Part shown: piece by piece, positions 1 to 11,126 of the stretch | Position numbering within the stretch: position 1 is the first letter of the stretch | How the letters are laid out: the number at the start of each line of letters is the position of its first letter | Assembly: GCA_015178975.1 (NCBI GenBank) | Contig: WHVD01000017.1 | Span: 310,001-374,000, forward strand | Source: Hysterangium stoloniferum | Lineage: Eukaryota > Basidiomycota > Agaricomycetes > Hysterangiales > Hysterangiaceae | Length of the DNA: 64,000 nt | Direction: 5' to 3' | Position numbers and translations under genes: made by a program | Notes under the pieces: generated by a model | The model's database searches: none | What the model was told of the DNA's origin: nothing | What the model saw: the letters and a program-made list of their open reading frames with translations, nothing else

Positions 1-626
1 CCCCTATAATCTACAGCATCCCAACATTTTTCCGACACCCATAGTTTTGTATCATGTCTCTTTTCCTTTGCTTCCTCCTCAGCCCTCTCAGTGACTGCCA
101 GCAACTCGGCATTCCCTGTTGCCCCCAGTTAACACTCTGGCCCCTCATGGGCAATTTCTAGTCCATTTGGACATCTTCCGGCCTTTCCGGCATCTTTCTG
201 TCCTACTGGTTAGCATTTATTCTCACACTGCCTTGCACCCTCTGCATTTTGGCATCTTCGGACTTTTGTCACCCCTGTCTCCCACATTTTCAGTGTGCTC
301 GGATCCCTCAGAACTTGTGGACTCTGTCCCGGACCTTTTTGGACTTTCAGACCTTATTGGATTTTCGGACATTTTTACATTTCTGGACCTTTTCAGAGGT
401 TTGAACTTACATTCAAGTATCCAAATATGACCATGGCCTCGTCCTGACCTTCATCTTGATTTTGATTTTCCGAATCCTCTCCGAATCCTTTCTGAATCCT
501 TTCTGAACCTTTCTGAACCTTTTCCGAACCCTTTCCAGCACCTTGCCAAATCCCATCCCTTTCCGATCATCTTATTCTTCAGCACTTTTTCAGCCTCCTT
601 GGGATTTTGGCCAAATGGGGGGATAC
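1..626 (+). mobile_element. 3' internal end of a forward Ty3/gypsy element
   Basis: This stretch runs into a polypurine tract (ATGGGGGGATAC) just before an LTR that starts TGTTAC at 627, so it is the terminal internal part of a forward Ty3-type element whose pol lies left of the window. No convincing sense frame is visible. Positions 470-540 hold short imperfect repeats around TTTCTGAACC. Read on the minus strand, positions about 110-20 give a glutamate-rich segment (AVTERAEEEAKEK), recalling the antisense frames at 48.1 and 54.3 kb, but stops interrupt it. Confidence 0.6.
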
Positions 627-1260
627 TGTTACAACCGTGTCGTAACCCATGTCACAACCCGATGGTCTCTGAGAATACTACAGTCTATCGATGTTCCAAG
701 TTATTGATCAAGTCATCATTTTGGCAACCTTCGGAATACCGACACTGATGTATACCTTCACGGCAATCAAACCTCGTTTACACCCCTGTCAAATATACTC
801 ATACCATCTGGTTATGCTTTGATACGTCCCTTTTCATTATGATGATCCATTTTACTCTATGTTTCACATATGCCCATATATACTTGTAACCCGTGGACTA
901 TTCCCTTTTCTCGTAACCCCACTCTTGGCTAAATCTCGGCTTCCCATCTTATCGTAACTTTCCGGTTTCTAGTCAAGTCTATTCATCAAATAGTGTTTCC
1001 ACTCTTCCCTTAGTTAGTAGTTTCTAGATGCCCACAACTCGTATATAAACCTGCTGTAAATGTAGTTATTAGACAATCAGAATATCAACTTAGATACCCC
1101 TCTAATTTCCGACTCCATTATCTATTCACGACCACCACATTCCGACTCCATCTGATTTATGCTTCAACCTACATTTACAACTTCAACCTCTAATCTCTGA
1201 CTCTCAGTCCCCGACACTCTCAGTCTCCAACTCTCAGTCTCCAACTCTCCCAATGTGTAC
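627..1260 (+). repeat. Truncated 3' LTR, family A
   Basis: The segment begins TGTTACAACCGTGTCG directly after a polypurine tract. It is alignable by eye to the reverse complements of the solo LTRs at 44929-45651 and 45755-46492 (shared stretches include GATACGTCCC and ATATACTTGTA). Similarity fades after about 1105, and the 3' portion carrying the shared LTR module is missing. Near 1200-1250 the block CTCTCAGTCTCCAA recurs three times. The right boundary is approximate. Confidence 0.65.
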
Positions 1261-1572
1261 GTTCACTCGGAGTACCTTAAAAATAGAGATTTAGATATTT
1301 TGTATTTTCTGCTTTTGTATATGTAATCTCAACTATTTACAATTAATAAAACATAGAATGGTATCTCTGAAACACTAGGTCGGTCCTAGATATCACGCCA
1401 TCTGCGTAAAAGGGATAGCGGGGACAATTGCGTTAAGATATTGCACAGCGACTGCAGATATTCTTTCAATTTGAGATCATCTTTCCAGAAGAATTGGATG
1501 ACACAAATAAGCGTGGCCCCAAGTGCTAGCGCAAAGGTATCAGTAAATGAGCTATGGCGGCACATTAATGTT
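1261..1572. other. Intergenic, nothing recognised
   Basis: AT-rich sequence between the LTR remnant and the 3' end of the minus-strand gene. No coding or repeat signal was seen. Confidence 0.5.
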
Positions 1573-4148
1573 TTACAAACCGAAAGCTAACGCGCCGAGG
1601 ATTATTTCCGAATGTGTGCTGACGCCCGATTTGAAGACATACAGTAGTATTGCTGCGATGAACGACACCATAGCCCACATAAGGAGCGCGTATGGAAGAC
1701 TATACAGGATGGCCAAAGGCTGTAAGTCCAAAAAGGATTTGGATTTTGAATTGAGAAATTCATCCTATGAAAGGTATCGTCAAAAGTCAATCTGGGGCGT
1801 TTGAGGATCACTACTAACACTGCCCGTGAATTGTTGATGATAGAATTCCTAATTAATCAAATTAAGTCAGAAGACGTAACTGAATTAATTAAATGATAGA
1901 CTTTGTGTTTCTTAAAACAAAAGGTCTAGTTAGATAATGGAATATAGCAATATAGAGAATCATTCCACATACCCGTACATGCAGCAAGCCTATAACAATA
2001 GATGCTGTACTCAAAAGGGTAGATGCCATGCTACAAGTTACAACGAGGTTTTCCTCTGCAACTTGTTGTGTCGAATTGAAGACTGCCAAAAACCCCATAT
2101 TCGCTTTCAATACACATGGGAATTAGTTTTTTTGCTACGGAGATGGACATTTGAAAAACGGTCACCAGTAAGCAATACAGTGGCCTATCAACTATAAGTA
2201 GGAGGACTTGCCGTCGTAACTAGCTTGAACATACTTGAAGAATTATCTCTCCCCAGCCTTCAAAAAGCTGGTCCATCCACTTCCGCCAACCTTCACGATA
2301 AAGGACCCCACCATCGTACAACTCGTGTAGAGTAGATAAATGAACCGAGGGTGTATCGAATAATGCTAGAAAAACCACCTTCATGAGTGGATGTGGCGTA
2401 GCCCACCCCCCGACCGCAATCTGTTTTCTGTATAGTCTCGCCTCAGGCTCTCCATAGCAATTGGTAAAGCGAGCGTCATCTGACTCCAGTTTAATATGAA
2501 CGAATAAATGGGAGCGTCGGCTCACAACTTACATATTAGGGCCCATGCTCTGCCTTTGAACGCAATTATAAGTGGTGATGCACATCGCTGAGCTTATAGT
2601 TACCTATGATTGCTGTCCGAACAAGCCCGTTGTAATCTATGAATCAAATACCAATTACAGTCAGATCACGGTTCTTCATACATACATACACACCCTGCAT
2701 GTTCTTCAAGGTCAAAAGAATGGCATCTACTTCTTGTCGACCATAAGGGCAGGTGGGCATTGGGGAGGTTGCTATATCTTTTGTCAAAAGCCGATGAATA
2801 AGAGTGTAGAACTGATCACACAAGATCTTACCAACAAGGTCGAAGCTCAACGTGCTTACAAGCTCCGTTAACCATTTATTGGGGACCGCACGATGAGGAA
2901 AGAACTCTTGGTGAATCCAGTAAAGTTTCCGAATCTTTAACTCTGTTTATGTTTGTGACCATGCTAAAATTGAAAAATGGGACGTCTCGAGAATGTACTT
3001 ACGAAGATGATCGTATCCAGTAAACAGGTCCAAAATTGGGTAATCAACGTCGTCATCGGAGAGGTCATAGAGCCAAAAGATTGAAGTCCTCTCGTGATGT
3101 ATGAAATAGTAGGAATCTTGGTCCTTATCTTGGTCCATATCTATAGATACGACTAAGTCGACATTAGAACTATTCAGGTCCCCATGGCCCAGTCCATTAA
3201 GCAATCCAAAGAGCAAATGTGCGAAGTCCACGACACGAGTTGCCACGTCCTTCTCCCAGACATTGTTGTCTGTGATGACGGCCAAATAAGGCGACTCTGT
3301 CCATTGGGTTATAAAATAAGGTTGTCCCTCGGGATGGACATACATTTCCCAACCGTGTGGGAGGCTTGCACGTCTGTTATAACCAATCGAATTAGCACCG
3401 CGATTAGGAGAAAAAGGTCAATCATGTTTACCTTCCACGAGTTAAGGAAGGGGGACCGGCGTAAATAGGCATCCTGGCGTATGTTGGACTATTTATTTTG
3501 TAAGTTTATATCGGTAGAAACTTCTCATTAAACTTACGGCTTGCGAGGCCTATATCGTTGGCTGAATTCCGGATTTAAAGGTTTGGGCTTCGGGCAGGGG
3601 GATTTGAAGACCATTAAACTAGGTGACGAATGTACCGATTGCAGTGAGTCACTCAAGTCCACTTCACCAAAGTCGACTCCAATACACTCTTCCTCTTCAC
3701 CGATGGTGAAGGGACCGGGCAGCTTCCCTTTTTTCCATGAGGGAGTGAACGAAGAAGGTGAACCAACGATGGTGGCGAGGGAGTCCGCTGTTGATCGACG
3801 TCGTCCAGGATTGATATCAAGCTGGGGTCTTGGTGGGAAAGTGATAGCAGCGACAGATGCAGAGGTCGAGGGTAAACTCGGACATTGTGACGCCGAAGCA
3901 CTTGAGGTTAATTCCACAAAGTTTGCAGTAGGCATGACACTTGCACAGATGACGGTATCAGAAATACCATCTGCCAAAATTGTTTTCGTTCGATCTATAT
4001 GGTCGGGGATCGTCGGTTTGGCGTTGGCGGACACGAATGGTACCAGCAGTCGCCATAGACGGAGGATAACCCGCAAAAGCGCTTGACTGCCTCTGAGTCC
4101 CTTAAAGAAGGAGAAAAATCTCTGCATTATGTGTTTGGGTAGATACAT
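1573..4148 (-). CDS. WW-like 'HPEGQPYF' multi-exon membrane protein, agaricomycete family
   Basis: I read this as a spliced minus-strand gene. Exon 1 (4148-3538) is Ser/Pro-rich and ends at a GTAAGT donor. A 42-nt exon (3473-3432) follows, then exon 3 (3373-3003), and the frames join without a break. Exon 3 opens with LPHGWEMYVHPEGQPYF, a WW-domain-like start, and contains YYFIHHE and FWLYDL. Next come a segment with CPYGRQEVDAILLTLKN (about 2850-2690), then one with FTNCYGEPEARLYRKQ (about 2525-2230), then predicted membrane helices (about 2110-1960). The last exon (1719-1573) reads PLAILYSLPYALLMWAMVSF and ends in TAA. This order matches a family expanded in Agaricomycetes that I know only as uncharacterised, probably membrane anchored. 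Junctions of the middle and late exons are approximate. No clear internal break was found, so the gene may be functional. Confidence 0.7.
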
Positions 4149-4733
4149 ATTGTATGTGACGAAAAATCATCTGCTTCCGGATCTATTTTAAGGAATCCGA
4201 TTGCTGTGCGGTGTTGCAGCTGCCTCGTGACCCGTCTAAGCGCTCACAAGGCTATGACCCGTGGGGGGGGGCAAGCCCCCACTATGCTACCACCCACAAC
4301 TTTACTCGGTCACTTTGCGACCTGGTGGATGTCTTTATACACTATATCAGCAGTCATATCTGTCTTGGAATAATATTTTCAAATACTTGATCACATTAAC
4401 TTTTGTATTACCTTCTGTACATTCCAGCTTCCCATTTATTCTCATTCAGAGACTTATTTTAAAGTGATTAAAGTTTACATTATTCAGAATTATATACATT
4501 ATATACATTTCTAAATTCACTGAACCTAAAAAACATAAGTCAGTCTCCTTTTGGAACCTTGCTGAATACTTACTCATGGATCAATAATAACATCCTTAAA
4601 CACTACATTTGCAGTCAAATTAAACCTACATATTTGGCTTGGAATAGTATTTTCATTCTCCTCAATTTGTTTCTCTTGAAGTGTCAGGTGTTTTGTTCCA
4701 CATTGGACATCCAACTTCCCATATGGTTAGGGC
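4149..4733. other. Intergenic with dispersed AT-rich repeat fragment
   Basis: No gene seen. Positions about 4384-4440 (ACTTGATCACAT followed by TTACCTTCTGTACATTCCAG) resemble 11326-11410, so part of it is a dispersed repeat. A run of nine G lies near 4263. Confidence 0.5.
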
Positions 4734-5371
4734 AACACTAACAAAGCTACCAGACACAAGATAGAATATAGAAATATAAAGTGAAGAGGGGACAGCTCAA
4801 TGACAGGGAGATCACACTTGTTTTAGTGGGATTCCTAAGAGATTGAAACTAGAGAAATGAGTATGTACAGGTCTACTATTTATACTATTTATTTAATATT
4901 TATTTAGTATTTTTTATTTATTAGAAATTTGAGAAAAATACTAAAAATGACATGTATGCACCCCTGCAGTGCATAGCCGCACTTTTGGCACTTATGTAAG
5001 CCCACCCAGTGCTGTGTAGATCCACACAGCATGCTGGCACTTGTGTAGGTGCTGACTGCATTTGCAGTGCTGGTGCACAAGGAGGCCCCATGGACACACA
5101 GTGTGAAGCACTATGTGTCCATCAGGGTGTAGGCAGCACCATTGGCCTTATGTCAGCACTGTTGTTTGGCTATGCCACCACTGCATTGCATTGTGGTGCT
5201 GCTGTGCCACATCACTGTGTCACTGTGCAGCCACTACTATGTGTCCATTGTAGGTGGTGCCGTCGTTTGGCCATGCCACCACTGCATTGTGTCACAGTGA
5301 GGCTGTTTTTTGTATGGGTAGCAGTGCGATTACATGGTAGAATAAAATAAAATAAAATCAATACCCTGACA
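4734..5371 (-). repeat. 3' LTR of reverse chromovirus, family E
   Basis: The minus strand begins TGTCAGGGTATTGATT at 5371, directly downstream of a polypurine tract (AAGAAGGGAGTGA) and integrase-chromodomain sequence. The left end is decayed (TGGTTAGGG). The same LTR occurs as a solo copy in a mariner element at 44598-46635, which fixes its ends as TGTCAGGG...CCCTGACA. The sequence is strongly CpG-poor and TpG/CpA-rich, consistent with deamination. Confidence 0.8.
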
Positions 5372-7080
5372 TCACTCCCTTCTTATGGCACATTACCCTC
5401 AATGTGCATGCCAGAGGTCCAAAGGGTTTCAGTTTGAGCCACAGTCTCTGAAATTGATAAATGCTTGAAAAGGGAGTCTTTTGAAGGTCAAAGCAGAAAT
5501 CCTCCTGGGTGCAAAGGGGTGTTGGCTATGGAATTTATCCACTAATTTTTTGGAGTTTCCAAGATTATCAGCAGGTTCCCATATGCATTCCTCTTGAGGG
5601 TACCCTTTCCATTTCACTAGGTATTGTAGTTTTCCCCTTGCCAATCTACTATCTTTGATATATTCAACCTCCCATTCAGGAGTTTCTCCCTTAACAACTG
5701 AGGAGGCATAACTGGAGGTATCCTCCCTTGAATAGTGTCCTCCTGGAAAGGCCTGAGCTTGGCTACATTAAAGACTGGATGGATTTTCATGGAAGAAGGC
5801 AATTTCAACTCATAGGCATTTGGACCAATAACTTTGGTGATTTCAAATGGTCCATATCTCTTGTCTTCTAGCTTTTTGGATGGCCTATCTGTCTGAATGT
5901 CTCTGCCTTCTAACCATACTTTATCTCCTGGCTGATAGATGTCTGCCTCTTTTCTAGACTGGTCATAGTACTTGGCCATATCATCAGCAGCCCTATGAAG
6001 TGCAGCTTCTGCTTCTTTCCTTGCCTCCTGCATTTCTTTAATAAACTGCTCCACAGATTTTATTTGGCTGCTTCTGAAAGGCTCAGTCCCCAATCTAGGA
6101 TGCCTGCCATTATTCAGAATAAAAGGTGTCTTCCTAGTAGATGCTTGAACTTTGTTGTTATGGCAGAATTCTGCTAAAGACAACCATTCTGCCCAGTCAT
6201 CCTGTCTATGATTCACAAAGAGTCTAAAGTATTGTTCTACCTCCTGATTTACTCTTTCTGTCTGGCCATCTGTCTGAGGGTGATAGGCTGTAGAAGCTGC
6301 AGCTTTGATCCCTAGGATTGAATTCAGCTCCCTTGTGAATTTTGAGACAAACTGGGGTCCTCTGTCACTGATGATCTATAAGGGGAGACCATGGGGTTTC
6401 CATACATTGTCCCTATATAGACTGGCAATGCCTTCTGAAGTGATCTGGTCTGTAGTGGGTATGACATGAATCATTTTGCTAAATCTATCCACTAGTACCA
6501 TGATGGCGTTGTATCCTTGACCTTCTGGAAGTCCAGTAATCAGATCCACAGTGATGATTTCCCAAATGTCCTTAGGAATCTGGGTTGGTACAAGCTTTCC
6601 AACAGGACTGGCAGGATATGTCTTAGTTCTATTGCACCTATCACATCCTTTGGCATAAGATGCAACAAATCTGAAGATTCCTGGCCACCAGTAATTCCTG
6701 GAAACCAATTCTAAGGTTTTCCATCTGCCTGGGTGGCCACTAATATGAGCATCATGGTGCAGTTCAACAATTTGCCTTCTAAGTTCCATATCCTTTGGTA
6801 CATAGACTTTCCCTCTGAAGAGAATGAGACCCTGTTCCTCTGCGCACTCTGTGCCCTCAATCCTTTTACTTCCTGACTTTTTCAGTTCTTCTACTGCCTT
6901 GACTACAACTTCTTCCATATCCTTGGCCTGTCTGTTTTTCTTCAGCAGATCTCTCTCCTGACCTACTAATACAGCATGACCCTGCTTAAGAGCTTGGATC
7001 CTGAAATAAGAAGACTTGAGAAGGGTAATATCTTCATTATCCCTCTCTCCTTTCCCATGATCAGGTCTTCTGGATAAAGC
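5372..7080 (-). pseudogene. Chromovirus Ty3 pol fragment: RNase H end, integrase, chromodomain
   Basis: Minus-strand reading gives the end of RNase H (LSRRPDHG at about 7075), then the integrase zinc-binding part (HHDAHISGHPGRWKTLE with CDRCN), then the catalytic core (VDLITGLPEG, ISDRGPQF, QTDGQTERVNQ), so all three acidic residues are present. A C-terminal tail (IHPVFNVAKLRPF) is followed by a chromodomain (YLVKWKGYPQEECIWEP at about 5600), as in chromoviruses, where it targets integration to modified histones. Breaks: a stop after HGLPL at about 6376 and a frame change near 5690. The element is cut off at 7080 against a DUF6535 gene fragment, so gag, protease and reverse transcriptase are missing. 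It is not functional. Confidence 0.88.
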
Positions 7081-7490
7081 CTTGGTTGGGCTTGAGGGAA
7101 TCGTGGTAGGCAGCAGCGAAGGTTCACGGTTGATCGTTCCTGATGCTTCCGTTTGCGTGCTTCAGATTCGAAACAGTGTAAAATGTGATTTAATACCTGA
7201 GACAACTGGTATCTGTGATTCAGCGGAGCTACTGTCTCCTGCATACTGCGAAGACATCAGTTTGACTTAAGGTCAGTTAGGCGCTTCAAATACGAAGCTC
7301 GACAGGAGCAGGCTTCTTGGACCATGCCACTCTCACAAGGAACTTTCCCACACTCACGGCCTACCGTCAGTGGCGCTTCGAGCGCGTGAGTGCCACGCTC
7401 CCTGTAAAATCATATAACGCAAACCATCTCCATAAATAAAAAAATTATCTCTCAATTTATGTTACACTTCAAAAACAGAGTGACATTTTC
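7081..7490 (-). pseudogene. 5' fragment of a DUF6535 gene (inverted copy of 28.6-29.0 kb)
   Basis: The reverse complement matches the start of the DUF6535 gene at 28811. It has the same ATG (7257-7255), the same first exon (MSSQYAGDSSSAESQIPVVS) and the same first intron including an in-frame TGA. It ends abruptly at 7081 within CCCAACCAAGG, where the chromovirus sequence starts. The upstream 7380-7490 also matches the right copy. Only about 60 codons survive. Confidence 0.8.
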
Positions 7491-8141
7491 CCTTGTTTAT
7501 GACCTGAAATAAGCTTGTCGTGGCACAGTTAGTGGGACACCACTAATCTACATTGGCGGAAAGCTTATATTTTGATGAAGGTTTTCCTGTACCTAAAGTT
7601 CAATTGCCCATATGTCTATTGGTAATAGTTCACACGCTCAGTCGACACAGTTGGGTGAATCGACTGAGGTATATCTGAAACTGGTACGATATACATATAT
7701 GTACGGCTTGAGATAGAAGTGAATGTGATCTGGTATGTTTTGTATGTCCGAGTCAATTCGAATTGAGTGCCTGGCAATTCATGGGCTTTTGTCTTACACC
7801 CTACCTCCGCACTTGGACATAAGAGTCTATTTCAAACATTTATGACATTTTCCACGGACATCGACAGCAAGATATGAATATCAAGAGGTTTTAATTGCGC
7901 GCCGCACTTTCAATCCAATGAGTAAGTCCATTTACCAACATTGGTTATAGACAATAAGTATCTATAATGTATTCAATCCCAACCCGAAACTGAAATGGCC
8001 TAACGACGTCAACTTAACAAACTGAGTTCCTTGGTTTCACAACGTGTAGCAGAGGAACATTATCATTTCCTACCCTTACAAAAGGTCTGGTGTGGATACC
8101 TTGAATGTTAGTGTAGCGGAGTTTCGCATTTGTTCGGGGAA
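7491..8141. other. Segment absent from the right-hand copy of the duplication
   Basis: No gene recognised. Relative to 28190-29000 (inverted), roughly 7500-8390 is extra here: in the right copy the flanks meet directly near 28600. Either this is an insertion on the left or, more simply, a deletion on the right that removed the paralogue gene body. Confidence 0.5.
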
Positions 8142-8279
8142 TTAGCGCATACAGTCCCCTTTTTTGCTGTATGGGGAGGACAAATTTTCAAAGCTTGAAG
8201 ATGTCTCAAAGTCCTGTGGATGCACGCCGAGTCCCCAGCCCCAACCATGACTGCGATATGGCCTGAGATTGGATGTAGT

Positions 8280-8541
8280 GTCCACGGCCCTCCCTGCGAA
8301 TTTGACTATTGTCGCCAGGAGCTCGATACCATAAATCAAGGCTAGAATGCTTACCAGCCCACAGTTCCCGAAGTTTTTGGAAAAATAATTTTTCCATTCC
8401 CATCATAGGGCTTTGAGTCCGTTGTTCTGAGCTCTGTAGCAATTGGCGAAACCAATGGAGGTGGCTTCTCGAGACAGCTTCGATAGAAACCCCAGCGGGT
8501 ACCTCGTGGCTGCACGCACTCGGTTTTTTAAATGCAGGCAT
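8280..8541 (-). pseudogene. Broken copy A of the 'GHDLCYRAPDD' paralogue family
   Basis: Minus-strand ATG at 8541 gives MPAFKKPSACSHEVPAGVSI, matching the reconstructed start of copies C and D. A frame change follows (SRSHLHWFRQ replaces the PPLVSP segment). Later parts (SSEQR, KLRELWAGK, YRAPGD) again match the family. The Cys and His seen in copies B and C at W-x-C-x5-H-x2-C are replaced, so this copy is probably dead. Family function unknown. Confidence 0.6.
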
Positions 8542-8880
8542 TGGTGTACCTGAGTTGTACTCATAGCAGGTGAGTTTAAGTATTGCTTATTTATGGTAGG
8601 GTGTGATAGATTAGTATTGTCACTTCGCTTGTGCGGGGATCACTCTTTCTCGGCGGCTTCACTCTCATTGCCATATCCGGCAAAATTGTCCTGTTCACAT
8701 TCAAACTTTTTTAACTTATGCACCTCATGTTCAAGTTGTATGCTGCTTTTTCAAATCGTGTGCTTCATGTTCAGCTCTATCAATACGCAGCCTAAGTTTC
8801 AGGACACTCGCAAGTTGCCCCAACTATCTCTTCCACTTCTTGAGATTGTCTGCAACCAAAAACACACATGTCTGCTGGTA
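8542..8880. repeat. Upstream region shared in inverted orientation with 28.1-28.45 kb
   Basis: Sequence such as GGTAGGGTGTGATAGATTAG and CATTGCCATATCCGGCAAAA recurs inverted at 28430-28190. It lies upstream of copies A and D of the paralogue family and probably holds their promoter. No individual promoter element can be assigned. Confidence 0.6.
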
Positions 8881-9480
8881 TTTGTCTTACGCTAACACCG
8901 CATAAGTGTGGCAACCCAAGAGTTCTCGGTTGCTAGAGTCCAGGGCAATCCGCCCTTTTTATTGTGCAAAAAGTGACATCACCATGGAATATATGAATGC
9001 AGTAGATATTGAGCTATGCTACGGTGCAGGACACATAGTCCTTTGTATTTTCACAAAGATTGTATTTTTCACAAATTTTAAGGGGCTTAAGAATCACCGG
9101 AATTCTCGTAGATACTAGTCATGAAGGGAGATTAGATGCTTCATCACAGTCCTTTTCTGAGAACCCCGGTATCGCTACCATGCATAGAAATGTCAGGCCT
9201 GTTGGGGTTCATATCCGCGATTTAAAAATACCGATTAAAGTTGGTAAAAAATACAAAGTATCTGATCGCGCCCCTCTCAACAAACATCTTCATGAAGGAG
9301 CTTCCATCCCCGTTGCGTCCCTCTTGTCAAACGCCGTGCAGGGTTGCCCCTCCACTTCAAGTCACAGAGGCATTAGCGGCACCCATACACACATTTGGGC
9401 CTGTCAAATGTGGGTGCTATAGAGATCCCGGGGGTTTGTGGGTGTATCTCTCGCACATGCGACTAGCAACTAAAATCAAA
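8881..9480. other. Intergenic with a dispersed repeat start
   Basis: No gene recognised. From 9199 the sequence TGTTGGGGTTCATATCCGC resembles 52149 onward (TGTTGGGTTTCATATCCGC), followed in both by an AAAAATAC stretch. This could be an LTR or other repeat end. Confidence 0.35.
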
Positions 9481-9828
9481 TTAAAGCGAGAACATTGAGA
9501 TGATTCTGGAAAAGAGACCGGCAAAAACGGCAGCGGCAAGTACCTTGTGCCCTGGAATCCGCCTGAGCTTGATATCGACTCCTCGCGTGGTCTCGCATAG
9601 ATTTTTTGCCATCCCGTGAATTATATCGACTAGGTAGTGGGCCAATGCAACTTTGAGGCATTGTGTGGGTTTGATGGGGACCTGTTTGTCACGCTCGATT
9701 TGGTAAGAGCTCACGAAGAACCCCATTGTCATTGGGCCGATAGGGAATAATTTCGCCTGGATTTCTTGAGATGAAAATATCGATAGAAGGGAATACAAAT
9801 GTGGGCGAAAGCGGGGGATGAGGAGCAT
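9481..9828 (-). CDS. Hypothetical protein, possible exon
   Basis: An open frame of about 115 codons on the minus strand, with residues such as LFPIGPMTMGFFVSSYQIER and DIIHGMAKNLCETTRGVDIK. Composition looks protein-like and the C-terminus ends in a hydrophobic helix (VLAAAVFAGLFSRIISMF). No family is recognised. A second open frame overlaps it, so the choice of frame is uncertain. It may be one exon of a longer gene or a gene remnant. Confidence 0.3.
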   Translation of the reverse strand: MLLIPRFRPHLYSLLSIFSSQEIQAKLFPIGPMTMGFFVSSYQIERDKQVPIKPTQCLKVALAHYLVDIIHGMAKNLCETTRGVDIKLRRIPGHKVLAAAVFAGLFSRIISMFSL

Positions 9829-10356
9829 CGCTCAGGATAGCATACACTGCGTCTATATGGATTACCCGTGGCGATGCCACTTCTCATACATCAGAACAGC
9901 CGGATTGGGGTAGTTCTAGGCTTCTAGCACTGAAGAACTCGATAGAGTTATCGCATTATGCGGTGACAACTCAATATACTGACTGCCATGTGTGAACCCT
10001 GCAGACTGTGACCTCACCAAGGATAAGAAATTTGTGTAAGAAATTGGAAAGGTCATTTAAGAGTGTCTTGAAGTACATTATTCAACGAGGGGATGGAACG
10101 CGGGATATCCTGTCCAAGCACAGTCCCAAGGCTATATCTGGAAATTGGCTCTCCGTCTACCTGTGCCGTAGAAGCGCAGCGTGCCCTACTAAATAAACAG
10201 AAAGGCTGAAGTATAGTCTCCAAGAACACTCAAGTTGCTATACTATACATTATTCGGTGACGGCTTGTCAAACTATTCCTAGCTGGTGACTCGTGGATGG
10301 GCACGGCCACAATTCTATGCCTGGCAATTGACTCTTGATCTAACTGCACCTTAAAA
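9829..10356. other. Upstream region of paralogue copy B
   Basis: No coding signal of its own. GCACCTTAAAAGTGCAGCATG at about 10348 aligns with the start region of the paralogue family at 8541 and 28450, so the original start may lie here. Confidence 0.35.
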
Positions 10357-11126
10357 GTGCAGCATGTTCTTGAGGTACGAGTACGACTGCTACCAATGCC
10401 ATCGTCGAACGAGCCGAGTATAAGCAGCCACGATATCGTACCAGCTGAAACTCTCCTACAAGGGGTCGAATGGCTACAACCCTTGGTTTCCCCAGCTGTA
10501 TTGAGCTCAGAAGAACGGGAAAGGATCATTGACGCGGGAATAAGGGAAAGATTCCGGATGAAGCTTCGAAAACGATGGAGTTGTATGGAACATGGACACA
10601 GTCTGTGTTATCGAGCTCCCGGAGACGACCAGCATATATCACTGTCTGAAGATGATGTGGAAGTTTGGGTTGAGGAGTGGGTGCGCAAATGAAATATCAT
10701 TTTCATGTACCCTGTTGACAAACGCGATGTTTTCAGTGCCAAGGAGAGAGATATTGCGTTGACCTACCGACTATCATTGAGATGCGAGGGAGATCCACCA
10801 GCACGACATCGAACCACAGTCCATATCGCAGTCTTGAAAGGTCGGACTGGGGAGTGGTCCCACTGGGTGATAGCCCATCTTCAAGTAATGAAATTGGCCC
10901 GGGGTATTACTGTGGGGTCGGTTTGGAACGGGTTGGGATGAAGGTGCTTCACATGGCAAAGAAGGCTTCGCTTATGGCAAAGTTGATGATATACAAGCGG
11001 ATGACACGCGGACAGAAGCTCGCTGACAAGTGTCTACAGAAGTATCTTACGCTACCAAGACTGGGAAGAGCAATTCAAGACAGCATTGATTTATTGAGGT
11101 GGGGATACAACAGTGCCAATCATTGA
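10357..11126 (+). CDS. Paralogue family copy B, agaricomycete protein of unknown function
   Basis: Two coding blocks. The first (10357-10692) contains LQPLVSPAVLSSEERERI, then RKRWSCMEHGHSLCYRAPGD, a possible C-x5-H-x2-C metal site, then an acidic stretch ending VWVEEW. The second (about 10782-11126) contains NEIGPGYYCGVGLERVGMKV and KKASLMAKLMIYKRM, ending RWGYNSANH. An intron with a TTTTCAG acceptor near 10737 probably joins them. Copy C at 26.9 kb has the same two-block order, which supports a real gene. The true start is unclear because the usual ATG context is degenerate here. I do not recognise a function. Confidence 0.55.

Noticed and set aside
3541..4086. 181-codon plus-strand frame
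   Set aside because: It is antisense to exon 1 of the WW-like gene, which splices in frame to recognisable exons.
7082..7270. Plus-strand frame at the chromovirus-DUF6535 junction
   Set aside because: It is antisense to the DUF6535 first exons, also seen antisense at 28.7-29.0 kb.
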